Of a stretch of 64,000 nucleotides of DNA, positions 45,112-52,897 are shown in pieces. Location of the stretch: the NCBI GenBank assembly GCA_964235495.1, contig CAXSAX010000014.1, forward strand, positions 18,489 to 82,488. Direction: 5' to 3'. The stretch comes from LMUY01 sp964235495 (GTDB lineage: Bacteria > Pseudomonadota > Alphaproteobacteria > Acetobacterales > Acetobacteraceae). Position 1 is the stretch's first letter; each line of letters starts with the position of its first letter. The position numbers and the translations under genes were made by a program. The notes beneath the pieces were generated by a model. That model saw only the letters and a list, made by a program, of their open reading frames with translations, searched no databases and was not told where the DNA came from.

Positions 45112-45414
45112 ATGGCAAGCCGACAGGACAGAATCAGGACGGTGCTGAACGCCGCCTTCGCCCCGACGACCCTGGACGTGACCGACGACAGCGCCCGCCA
45201 TGCCGGCCATGCCGGTGCAACTGCGGGCGGCGAGACGCATTACACCGTGCGCATGACCTCAACCGCCTTCTCAGGCCAAAGTCGGCTGATCCGCTCGCGC
45301 GCCGTCCATGCGGCGTTGCAGGGCGAGTTCCTTGACGGGCTGCACGCCCTGTCGCTCGACCTTCGTTCCCCCGCGGAGTCGCTCCCTGCCGCGGTGAAGC
45401 CCGTCTCAAAATAA
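45112..45414 (+). CDS. BolA family protein
   Basis: 100 aa from ATG 45112 (MASRQDRIRTVLNAAFAPTTL). ETHYTVRMTSTAFSGQSRLIRSRAVHAAL is the BolA core with its class II KH-like fold; FLDGLHALSLDL is the C-terminal strand-helix. BolA proteins partner monothiol glutaredoxins in iron-sulfur cluster handling. Divergent from the DnaJ gene. Confidence 0.9.
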   Translation: MASRQDRIRTVLNAAFAPTTLDVTDDSARHAGHAGATAGGETHYTVRMTSTAFSGQSRLIRSRAVHAALQGEFLDGLHALSLDLRSPAESLPAAVKPVSK

Positions 45415-45457
45415 AACAGGGTCTGCTATTTATAGTTGTAATTTGCGAGTCAGTTCG

Positions 45458-45472
45458 TTAATAATTCATTAA
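45458..45472 (+). promoter_or_regulatory. CtrA-type binding site
   Basis: TTAATAATTCATTAA is an exact TTAA-N7-TTAA box, the full CtrA consensus known from Caulobacter. It is also part of a perfect CGTTAAT/ATTAACG inverted repeat (45456-45474). It lies in an unusually AT-rich gap, 37 bases before the ribbon-helix-helix start codon, where CtrA-activated promoters usually have it. No other such box was noticed in the window. Confidence 0.65.
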
Positions 45473-45509
45473 CGACGATAAGCGCTCAATTTTAAGACGG
45501 GTGTGGACA

Positions 45510-45770
45510 ATGCAAAGTCGGCTGGTCAATCGGAACATCATCGCAGTGCGGGGCCGGTCGTCCATGCGGCTGGAACCGGAAATCTGGGATGCCTTGCAGG
45601 AAATCTGCAAGCGCGAACGCGTGGCGTTGGGTGACTTGGTGCAGAAGGTCGAGGGCAACCAGTCCGAAGGCGGCCGCACCAGCGCCGTGCGGGTGTTCGC
45701 CTTCCAGTATTTCCGCGCCGCCGCGACGGCTGAGGGGCACGCCCTGGCAGGGCATGGCGCCCTGACCTGA
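45510..45770 (+). CDS. Ribbon-helix-helix domain protein
   Basis: 86 aa from ATG 45510; a GTG at 45501 is possible. SRLVNRNIIAVRGRSSMRLEPEIWDALQEICKRE and TSAVRVFAFQYFRAAA match the RHH_4 family: a strand and two helices used for operator binding, usually without a toxin partner. A CtrA-type box lies upstream. Its stop is next to the prmA reading frame. Confidence 0.8.
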   Translation: MQSRLVNRNIIAVRGRSSMRLEPEIWDALQEICKRERVALGDLVQKVEGNQSEGGRTSAVRVFAFQYFRAAATAEGHALAGHGALT

Positions 45771-45808
45771 CGGGAGCGGGCGCCGAACTCGAAACCGTCT
45801 TCGTCACG

Positions 45809-46672
45809 GTGCCCGAGGCGGCGCTGGACGTGTTCGAGGCCGCGCTGAGCCAAGCCTGCCGCACCGTCGGCTTCTTCCTGGCCGACGAGGCCCGCCGCAC
45901 CTGGACGGTCGAGGGCGTCAAGCGGCGCGGGGAGGGGGAAGCCAAGCTGGCGGCGGGCCTGGCCTTGGCCGAGTTGCTGGCGGATGAGCGGCCGGCTTTG
46001 CAGCGCCGGCCAACCGAGGCGGGCGGCTGGCTCGCCCGCACGCGGTCCTCGTTTCCCGCGCAGCAGGTGGGGCGCCGCTTCCTGATCCGCGGCAGCCACC
46101 TCGGCGCGGGAAGCACGGCCGGGCGCATCACCCTGACCCTGGATGCCGGCGTCGCGTTCGGGTCGGGCGAGCATGGATCGACCCGGGGATGCCTGCGCGC
46201 CCTGGAGCTGGTCGCCCACCGGCGGCCCCGCCGCATCCTGGACCTCGGCTGCGGCTCCGGCATCCTGGCGATGGCCGCCTGCAAGCTGCTGCGTCGCCCC
46301 GTGGTGGCCACCGACATCGACCCCTGGTCGGTCCGGGTGGCGCGGGAGAACGCCATCGCCAACGGGTTGCGCAACCGGCTGCGGCCCGCGCTGGCCACCG
46401 GCTGGCAACCGCCCGCCCGCCGGGGAGCCCCCTACGACCTGGTGTTCGCCAACATCCTGGCCCGCCCGCTTTGCGCCATGGCGCCCCAGTTGGCAGCCCA
46501 TCTGGCGCCCGGAGGCATCGCCATCCTGGCCGGCTTGCTGGCCAGCCAATCCGCCCTGGTGGCCGCAGCGCATCGCCGGGTCGGCTTGGTGCTGGTGCGC
46601 CGCTTGCGGGAAGGGGCCTGGACGACGCTCGTGCTGCGCAACCCCAGCCTGCGCGGCGTCAACGCCAGCTAG
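45809..46672 (+). CDS. prmA: Ribosomal protein L11 methyltransferase
   Basis: 287 aa from the GTG at 45809. SAM-binding core ILDLGCGSGILAMAACKLL, VVATDIDPWSVRVARENA and the catalytic-loop FANILARPLCAMAP. GVAFGSGEHGSTRGCL is the PrmA substrate-loop motif. The frame stays open upstream to 45734 and encodes a PrmA-like stretch (TGAGAELETVFVT), so a CTG at 45767, overlapping the RHH stop (CTGA), is a possible true start. The 3' end overlaps the DUF1127 gene by 14 bases. Confidence 0.9.
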   Translation: MPEAALDVFEAALSQACRTVGFFLADEARRTWTVEGVKRRGEGEAKLAAGLALAELLADERPALQRRPTEAGGWLARTRSSFPAQQVGRRFLIRGSHLGAGSTAGRITLTLDAGVAFGSGEHGSTRGCLRALELVAHRRPRRILDLGCGSGILAMAACKLLRRPVVATDIDPWSVRVARENAIANGLRNRLRPALATGWQPPARRGAPYDLVFANILARPLCAMAPQLAAHLAPGGIAILAGLLASQSALVAAAHRRVGLVLVRRLREGAWTTLVLRNPSLRGVNAS

Positions 46673-46919
46673 GCTCGAAGCCTGGCTCGAACACCCGGCC
46701 GATGTCGGCGCGGTTCAGCCCGATATCCTGCAACTCGCGGTCGGTCAGCCCAGACAGCTCGCTGTAGGCGCGCTGCCGCTCGCGCCACGCGGCCACACGG
46801 GCGAAAAGACCCGGGCGAGCCGGATGACGCCGATGGTGATCCTTGGCATAATGCTCCGGATAGCTCACCCGGTTGGCGGGAAGGAGAGCCAGTTCCTCCT
46901 TGGATGCGTAGGCATTCAT
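46659..46919 (-). CDS. DUF1127 small protein
   Basis: 86 aa. A Lys/Arg/His-rich N-terminal half and the C-terminal SELSGLTDRELQDIGLNRADIGRVF, the DUF1127 (YjiS-like) signature. Longer alphaproteobacterial members are tied to phosphate and carbon physiology and small-RNA control; the role here is unknown. Convergent with prmA. Confidence 0.92.
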   Translation of the reverse strand: MNAYASKEELALLPANRVSYPEHYAKDHHRRHPARPGLFARVAAWRERQRAYSELSGLTDRELQDIGLNRADIGRVFEPGFEPSWR

Positions 46920-47074
46920 GACGACAAAGCCTCATCTTGCCAACGGGCTGCGGAGGCCACCGGACAGTGGCTTGCTCCCGTTTGCTGCACTGCAATATAG
47001 GCCGCCCAGCTCCGTTGTCCCGCGTCAAGCCGAGTCCGCAGCCATGCGCTGAATGCATGAGGTCCTTTAAAGCT

Positions 47075-48838
47075 ATGTCAACATCTGTGTCGGCGACCCG
47101 GGTTGCCGCCTTGCGGAACGCCTTGCAGGAATGGGACGTGGAGGGCTTCCTCGTGCCCCGCGCCGACGAGCACCTGGGCGAATACGTGCCGCCAGGGGCC
47201 GAGCGCCTGGCCTGGCTGACCGGCTTCACCGGCAGCGCTGGCCTGGCGATCGTGCTGAAGGCTGAGGCCGCCGTGTTCACGGATGGCCGCTACGTGCTGC
47301 AGCTGGCCGAGCAAACCGACGGCGCCGTGTTCGAGCGGCTGCATGTCACCGAGCAGCCGCCGCCCGCCTGGGCCGCCGCCCGCGCGCACCGGCTCGGCTA
47401 TGATCCCTGGCTTGTCAGCGCGGAAGGCCTGGCGCGCTACGCCGAGGCCGGCCTGGAGATGGTGCCGTTGCCGGCCAACCCCATCGACTTGGTGTGGCAG
47501 GACCGCCCGGCCCCGCCGGGCGCCCCTGCCGTGCCGCACGCCCTGGCCTTCGCCGGGCAGGGCGCGGAGGCCAAGCGGGCGGCGCTGGCGGAGTCGCTGC
47601 GCGCGGCCAAGCAGGACGCCTGCGTGCTGACCGACCCGGCCAGCATCAATTGGCTGCTCAACATCCGCGGGGCGGACCTGCCTTTCGTGCCGGTGGCCCT
47701 GGCCTTCGCCATCGCCCATGCCGACGCCGGGGTGGACCTGTTCATCGCCGGGGGCAAGCTGCCGGACGCCACCCGGCAATGGCTGGGGCCGGCCGTGTCG
47801 TGCCACGAGCCGGCCGCCCTGCCGGCCGCCCTGGCTGCGCTGTCCGGCCGCACCGTCCGGGTTGACCCGGCGAACGCCCCCGTCGCGGCGGCGCAGGCGC
47901 TGCGGCACGCCGGCGCCGTGGTGGCGAACGGCGCCGACCCCTGCCTGCTGCCCAAGGCCTGCAAGAACGCCGTGGAGCAGGCCGGCGCGCGGGCGGCGCA
48001 GCGGCGGGACGGGGCGGCGGTGTGCCGCTTCCTCCAATGGCTGGAATCGGCCTGGGGCGAGACGGAGATGTCGGCCGCCGCCCGGCTGCTGGCGTTCCGG
48101 CAGGCGGGCCAGGGCTTCCGTGACGAGAGCTTCCCCGCCATCTCGGGCGCGGGGGAGCACGGCGCGGTGATCCACTACCGGGTCACGCCGGCGACAGACC
48201 GCACGATCGGCCCGAACGAGGTCTACCTGATCGACAGCGGCGGCCAGTACGAGGACGGCACCACCGACATCACCCGCACGATCTGGACCGGACCCGGCGC
48301 GCCGCCCGACGAGTTGCGCCGGCGGTTCACCCGCGTCCTGCAAGGCAACATCGCGCTGTCCACCACCGTCTTTCCGTACGGCGTCGCCGGCCCCCACTTG
48401 GACGCGGTGGCGCGGCGTCCGCTGTGGACGGATGGGCTTGACTACGACCACGGCACCGGGCACGGCGTCGGCAGCTACCTTTCGGTGCATGAGGGGCCGG
48501 TCAGCCTGTCCCGCGCCGCCCGCCCGACGCCGGTCGAGGCCGGCATGATCCTGTCGAACGAGCCCGGCTTCTACGCGGCCGGCGCATACGGCATCCGGCT
48601 GGAGACCCTGCTGCTGGTGCAGCCGGCCGACCTCCCCGCCGCGACCCGGCCCTTCCTGCGCTTCGAGGTGCTGACGCTCGCGCCGTTCGACCGCCGGTTG
48701 ATCGATCCGGCCTTGCTGAGCCCTGCGGAATGCGATTGGCTGGACGGCTACCACGCCCGCGTAGCGGCCGAGCTGGCCGGCGCTGAGGACCTGACGGCCT
48801 GGCTGGCGCAAGCCTGCCGTCCGATCGCAGCTGAATGA
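47075..48838 (+). CDS. Xaa-Pro aminopeptidase family (M24B) metallopeptidase
   Basis: 587 aa from ATG 47075; an ATG six codons upstream is possible. Two creatinase-like N-terminal domains (about 1-310) precede the pita-bread catalytic domain. Metal ligands: two Asp in YLIDSGGQYEDGTTDITRT, His in HGTGHGVGSYLSVHEGP, Glu in GMILSNEPGFY and Glu in IRLETLLLV. This long three-domain form removes N-terminal residues before Pro in the cytoplasm. Confidence 0.93.
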   Translation: MSTSVSATRVAALRNALQEWDVEGFLVPRADEHLGEYVPPGAERLAWLTGFTGSAGLAIVLKAEAAVFTDGRYVLQLAEQTDGAVFERLHVTEQPPPAWAAARAHRLGYDPWLVSAEGLARYAEAGLEMVPLPANPIDLVWQDRPAPPGAPAVPHALAFAGQGAEAKRAALAESLRAAKQDACVLTDPASINWLLNIRGADLPFVPVALAFAIAHADAGVDLFIAGGKLPDATRQWLGPAVSCHEPAALPAALAALSGRTVRVDPANAPVAAAQALRHAGAVVANGADPCLLPKACKNAVEQAGARAAQRRDGAAVCRFLQWLESAWGETEMSAAARLLAFRQAGQGFRDESFPAISGAGEHGAVIHYRVTPATDRTIGPNEVYLIDSGGQYEDGTTDITRTIWTGPGAPPDELRRRFTRVLQGNIALSTTVFPYGVAGPHLDAVARRPLWTDGLDYDHGTGHGVGSYLSVHEGPVSLSRAARPTPVEAGMILSNEPGFYAAGAYGIRLETLLLVQPADLPAATRPFLRFEVLTLAPFDRRLIDPALLSPAECDWLDGYHARVAAELAGAEDLTAWLAQACRPIAAE

Positions 48839-48871
48839 TGCATTGTCAACGGTTTGCAGGCGTCTCCCAAA

Positions 48872-49858
48872 CTACTGCTTGAGGCTGCCGTCCTGGCCGC
48901 TGTCCTGTGCGGCTGCATCCCTCAGCGGCCGCACGCCCAGGATGTGCGCGATGGCGAAGGTGAGGTCCGGCCGGTTCAGCGTGTAGAAGTGGAACTCGTC
49001 CACGCCGTTGGCCTGCAGCAGCCGCACCTGCTCGGCCGCCACCACGACGGCGACCATGCGCCGAATCTCGGGGTCGTTCTCCGTGCCCTCGAACAGGCTG
49101 GCCAGCCAGCTTGGTATGCTGGCGCCGCACATGGCGCTGAACTTGGCCGCCTGCGCGAAGTTGGACACCGGCATGATCCCCGGCACCAGCGGCGCGGTGA
49201 TGCCCGCGGCCAGCGCGCGGTCCAGGAAGTCCAGGAACACGCTGCCATCGAAGAAGTAGTTGCTGATCGCCCGGGTGGCGCCGGCGTCCAGCTTGCGCTT
49301 GAGGTTGTCCAGGTCGTGGGCGGCGCTCATCGCCGTCGGGTGCGTCTCCGGGTAGGCGGCGACGGAGATCTCGAAATCCGCGATCCGCTTCAGCCCGGCC
49401 ACCAGGTCGCTGGCGTATTGGTAGCCTTGCGGGTGGGGCACGTACTCCTCGCCGGCCGGGGCGTCCCCGCGCAGGGCCACGATGTGGCGCACGCCGGCGT
49501 CCCAGTACTGCCGGGCCACGTCGTCCACCTCGCCCCGGCTGGCGCCGACGCAGGTGAGGTGGGCTGCCGGCATCAGGCCGGTCTCGGCCACGATGCGGCT
49601 GACGGTGGCATGGGTGCGGGCCTGGGTGGTGCCGCCGGCGCCGTAGGTGACGGACACGAAGCGGGGCGCCAGCCGCTCCAGGCGGCGGATGCAGGTCCAT
49701 AGCTGGGCCTCCAGCGCTTCCGTGCGGGGCGGGAAGAACTCGAACGACAGGGCGGGCGGGCGGGCGCCGGCCAGCGGCGCGGGCAGGGCTCCGAAGCGCG
49801 GCCCGGTCAGCCAGCGCTCGAGGGTGGGTTGGCTCGCGTAGCCGATGTTCTGGTCCAT
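48872..49858 (-). CDS. metF: Methylenetetrahydrofolate reductase
   Basis: 328 aa from ATG 49858. FAD TIM-barrel: LSFEFFPPRTEALEAQLW, VSVTYGAGGTTQARTHATV, AHLTCVGASRGEVDD, IVALRGDAPAG and ISNYFFDGSVFLDFL. Makes 5-methyl-THF for methionine synthesis. No met neighbour or riboswitch-like leader was recognised in the 156-base gap to mlaA. Confidence 0.95.
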   Translation of the reverse strand: MDQNIGYASQPTLERWLTGPRFGALPAPLAGARPPALSFEFFPPRTEALEAQLWTCIRRLERLAPRFVSVTYGAGGTTQARTHATVSRIVAETGLMPAAHLTCVGASRGEVDDVARQYWDAGVRHIVALRGDAPAGEEYVPHPQGYQYASDLVAGLKRIADFEISVAAYPETHPTAMSAAHDLDNLKRKLDAGATRAISNYFFDGSVFLDFLDRALAAGITAPLVPGIMPVSNFAQAAKFSAMCGASIPSWLASLFEGTENDPEIRRMVAVVVAAEQVRLLQANGVDEFHFYTLNRPDLTFAIAHILGVRPLRDAAAQDSGQDGSLKQ

Positions 49859-50014
49859 GACACAGTGATGTGTGTACCTCTGCTGCAACGCAAGCACCGT
49901 CGCGTGACAATGCCCTTGATGGGCCTTGCGGGCCTGGCGCGTGGCCTGGCCCGTGCTAGACAACCGGGCCCTTTGCCTGTTCCACTGCGAAGGCAGCCTT
50001 TCCAAGGATTTTCG

Positions 50015-50782
50015 ATGCGATCCCCGTTGCTCCGCTCCCTGCTCGCCGCCGCGTCCGTCTGGGCCGTGGCCTCTTGCGCCACCAAGCCGCCTGCCTCCGA
50101 TGCCGAGGCGGTCAAGGAGTTCCAGGAGAACAACGACCCGTTCGAGCCAGCCAACCGGGTAGGCTACGCGATCGACGACGGCCTGGACACCTACTTCCTG
50201 GCGCCCGTCGCCCGCGCCTACCAGTATGCGGTGCCCGGCGTCGTGCGCCAGCCGATCCACAACCTGCTGCAGAACATGACCAGCCCCGTGCTGTTCATCA
50301 ACGACGTGGTGCAGACCAACCCGCGCCGCGCCGGCGACACCTTCATGCGCTTCGTCATCAACACGACGGCCGGCGTGGGTGGCCTGTTCGACGTGGCGGC
50401 CAAGGTCGGCTACCCCTATCACAGCAACGATTTCGGCACGACGCTGGCGCTGTGGGGCGTGCCGCAGGGACCGTTCCTGTTCCTCCCGGTGCTGGGTCCG
50501 TCCGACGTGCGGGACGCGACCGGATACGGGGCCGACACCGCGTTCGACCCGTTCACCTACGTTCCGAGCGGCCACGGCCTGCGCACGCTGGAATACTCCC
50601 GCGTCGGCCTGAGCGCGGTGGACGCGCGCTCGCAGGTGCTGGGCCAGATCGAGCCGATCAAGAAGACGGCGCTCGACCCCTACGCCACGTTCCGCAGCCT
50701 CTACCGGCAGAACCGGGAGAGCACGATCGAGGAAGTCGCAGCCGAGAAACGCGGCACCGTGCCAAACTGGTATTCGAAGTGA
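50015..50782 (+). CDS. mlaA: MlaA family outer-membrane lipoprotein
   Basis: 255 aa from ATG 50015. Signal with lipobox AVAS-Cys21. NNDPFEPANRVGYAIDDGLDTYFLAPVARAY, then MTSPVLFINDVVQ and DFGTTLALWGVPQGPFLFLPVLGPS are MlaA signatures. It removes misplaced phospholipid from the outer leaflet and passes it to MlaC, whose gene follows after 11 bases. The inner-membrane MlaFEDB complex is not here. Confidence 0.95.
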   Translation: MRSPLLRSLLAAASVWAVASCATKPPASDAEAVKEFQENNDPFEPANRVGYAIDDGLDTYFLAPVARAYQYAVPGVVRQPIHNLLQNMTSPVLFINDVVQTNPRRAGDTFMRFVINTTAGVGGLFDVAAKVGYPYHSNDFGTTLALWGVPQGPFLFLPVLGPSDVRDATGYGADTAFDPFTYVPSGHGLRTLEYSRVGLSAVDARSQVLGQIEPIKKTALDPYATFRSLYRQNRESTIEEVAAEKRGTVPNWYSK

Positions 50783-50793
50783 GGACGCCGACG

Positions 50794-51414
50794 ATGTTGC
50801 TGACCCGTCGAACCCTGCTGGCCGCCGGCCTGGCCGCGCTGGCCCTGGCCAGGCTGCCCGGCGCCTGGGCCCCCCGGGCCTGGGCCGAGGAGCCCGCCGC
50901 GGCGGACGCCTTCGTGGAGAAGTTCGGCACCAAGCTCGTGGGCGTGGTGAACAGCGACCAGCCGCTGGCCGACAAGCAGCAGCAGCTCCGCCCCCTGATC
51001 GACGGCGCCGTGGACGTGGACACCATCGCGCATTTCTGCCTCGGCCGCTTCTCCACCACGGCCACGCCGCAGCAGGTCAAGGAGTTCACCACCCTGTTCC
51101 ACGCCGTGCTGGTCAACAACATCACCAGCAAGATCGGCGACTTCCGGGGCGTGACCTTCGCCATGCGCGACAGCAACGTCCGCGGCGACGAGGTCTATGT
51201 CGGCACGGTCGTGCAGCGCCCCAACGCCGCCCCCACCAACGTCCGCTGGGTCATCAGCACCGCGTCCGGCGCGCCCAAGATCGTGGACGTGGTGGCGGAG
51301 GGCACCAGCCTGCGCCTCACCCAGCGCAGCGACTACGCCTCCTACCTCACGCATAACGGCAACGACGTCGAGAAGCTGATCGCCGCCATGCGCCGCCAGG
51401 TGGAGCCGAGCTGA
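50794..51414 (+). CDS. mlaC: MlaC/Tgt2 family periplasmic phospholipid carrier
   Basis: 206 aa from ATG 50794; a GTG at 50779 overlapping the mlaA stop is an alternative. The N-terminus TRRTLLAAGLAALALARLPG is a Tat-like or Sec leader cut after WAEEPA/A. The body includes FCLGRF, EFTTLFHAVLVNNITSKI and RNVRWVIST-type strands of the MlaC lipid-binding fold. Shuttles phospholipid between MlaA and MlaFEDB. Confidence 0.92.
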   Translation: MLLTRRTLLAAGLAALALARLPGAWAPRAWAEEPAAADAFVEKFGTKLVGVVNSDQPLADKQQQLRPLIDGAVDVDTIAHFCLGRFSTTATPQQVKEFTTLFHAVLVNNITSKIGDFRGVTFAMRDSNVRGDEVYVGTVVQRPNAAPTNVRWVISTASGAPKIVDVVAEGTSLRLTQRSDYASYLTHNGNDVEKLIAAMRRQVEPS

Positions 51415-51470
51415 AGCCGGCCTGACTGCGTCAACCGCTCCGATAGTCAAATGTGGGGGGAGTCTGCGCC

Positions 51471-52310
51471 ATGGCGATCACGAGAAGCGTCATCACCGCG
51501 TTGGACAGCCGGGGGGTTGACCTGCTGGGCACCAGCAACCTGGCCCTCAAGCTGCAGGACGACCAGAACATCGTGTCCGGCTCGTTGCTCACCGTGGAGA
51601 GCAACCATTTCTGCGTGCTGAAAAGCCGGGGCGCCATCCTCCAGGTTTACGAGACGGGTCAATACCCCCTGGTCACGCCGGATAAGCCTTTGTTCGGCTC
51701 CATCTCGCAAGGCTTCTTCGGCGGGGCGTCCCCGTGGGTGTACGAGGTCATCTACATCAACCGGTCGAAGCTGCTGGTAAAGAGCGCCGGCACCGCCACC
51801 ACGTCGGAGATGGCGGAGGTCGCCTGGCAGGCGGATTACTACATCCACGTCGATACCAAGCAGGAAGCGCTGGACCTGATCCAGCACCTGCCGTTCAACG
51901 GGTCCGTCATCAACACGGACGAGATTTCCGCCTATGCAGGCCCGGCGATCGAGCAGGCCATCAACCAGGTCGTCCAGGTCACGCCGCTGGACTCGATCAA
52001 CGAGCGCATCGCGGAGCTGCGCGACACGGTCAAGGGCCACCTGGCCGAGTTCCTCAAGGTCTATGGCATCATGCTGAACGACCTGAAGATCCTCGTGCTG
52101 CCCAAGGACGAGCGGATGCGCGAGCTGATCTCCCTGCGGGCGTTCGGCCTCACCCCCATCGAGGCCGTGCGATACTACCTGGCCATGAGCATGGCCAAGC
52201 ATGGCCTGGTCTCCGCCCCGAACGCCGCCGTCGGCGAAGGCTTCCACATCGGCGGCCAGACCCTGGGCGCGGTGGCGCTCGGCGACGCCGCCGGGCTCGG
52301 CGCCAAGTGA
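51471..52310 (+). CDS. SPFH-domain protein (YdjI/virion-core-like)
   Basis: 279 aa. ATG 51471 has a GGGGGGAG ribosome site 9 bases upstream. It contains LTVESNHFCVLKSRGAILQV, YETGQYPLVTPDKPLFGS and an SPFH-type helical stretch (ERIAELRDTVKGHLAEFLKVYGIMLNDLKI). No signal peptide or membrane helix; SPFH proteins of this group can associate with membranes or phage-shock proteins. The usual C-terminal zinc ribbon is missing. Its stop overlaps the next GTG (GTGA). Confidence 0.8.
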   Translation: MAITRSVITALDSRGVDLLGTSNLALKLQDDQNIVSGSLLTVESNHFCVLKSRGAILQVYETGQYPLVTPDKPLFGSISQGFFGGASPWVYEVIYINRSKLLVKSAGTATTSEMAEVAWQADYYIHVDTKQEALDLIQHLPFNGSVINTDEISAYAGPAIEQAINQVVQVTPLDSINERIAELRDTVKGHLAEFLKVYGIMLNDLKILVLPKDERMRELISLRAFGLTPIEAVRYYLAMSMAKHGLVSAPNAAVGEGFHIGGQTLGAVALGDAAGLGAK

Positions 52311-52861
52311 CCGCCGAAGCGCGGTCCGAGTTCTACGCCGCCGACCCGGTCGAGCAGGCCGCCATCAACCTGTTCTACGGCTGGGGCTACAACTTCTACC
52401 GCGCGGAGAACCAGTTGCGGGCCGATGACCTATTGGTCCGCCACCAGGTGGCAGGCCTGCTCGGAGAGGCCCGCGCGGCGATCGGCGACGCGGAGGCCGC
52501 CTATCGCGGGGAGCATCTGCCGCCGCTGTCCAGGGAGCACCCGCGCCCTGACCCAGCCGCCCTCAAGCAGGTCCGCCTGTTCGAGGCCTTGGCCGCGCAG
52601 GTCGCCGCGGCCGCCAGCCGCATCCGGTCCCTGCCGGCGCCGGCCAACGACCGCATCATCCAGCGGCACCGGGCGGAGGCCGAAACCCTCGCGCGGCTGC
52701 TGCGGGCCGACATGGCCCTGACCGGTCACGCGGAGAGCCTGCGGCAGGGCGTGCGGGGCCAGCCGCCGGGTTGGATCGTGGAGCACGTCCAAGAGCTGCA
52801 AGCCCATCTCCTGGCGATCGACGCCGCCCTTACAAGCCGCCAGGCGATCCTCGACCTGTAA
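52307..52861 (+). CDS. Unknown helical protein coupled to the SPFH gene
   Basis: 184 aa, GTG start overlapping the SPFH stop. It opens ARSEFYAADPVEQAAINLFYGWGYNFYRAENQL. The remainder is Ala/Arg/Leu-rich and predicted by eye to be mostly alpha-helical, possibly coiled coil (ALAAQVAAAASRI, RAEAETLARLLRADMAL). No recognised domain, signal or membrane segment. The tight overlap suggests the two proteins act together. Confidence 0.7.
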   Translation: MTAEARSEFYAADPVEQAAINLFYGWGYNFYRAENQLRADDLLVRHQVAGLLGEARAAIGDAEAAYRGEHLPPLSREHPRPDPAALKQVRLFEALAAQVAAAASRIRSLPAPANDRIIQRHRAEAETLARLLRADMALTGHAESLRQGVRGQPPGWIVEHVQELQAHLLAIDAALTSRQAILDL

Positions 52862-52897
52862 GCCCCGCACCACGGCCTGCCGGGGCCCAGCGCCCGC

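Noticed and set aside
49859..50014. SAM or cobalamin riboswitch in the metF/mlaA gap
   Set aside because: The gap is short and lacks recognisable riboswitch core motifs; a covariance-model search would settle it.
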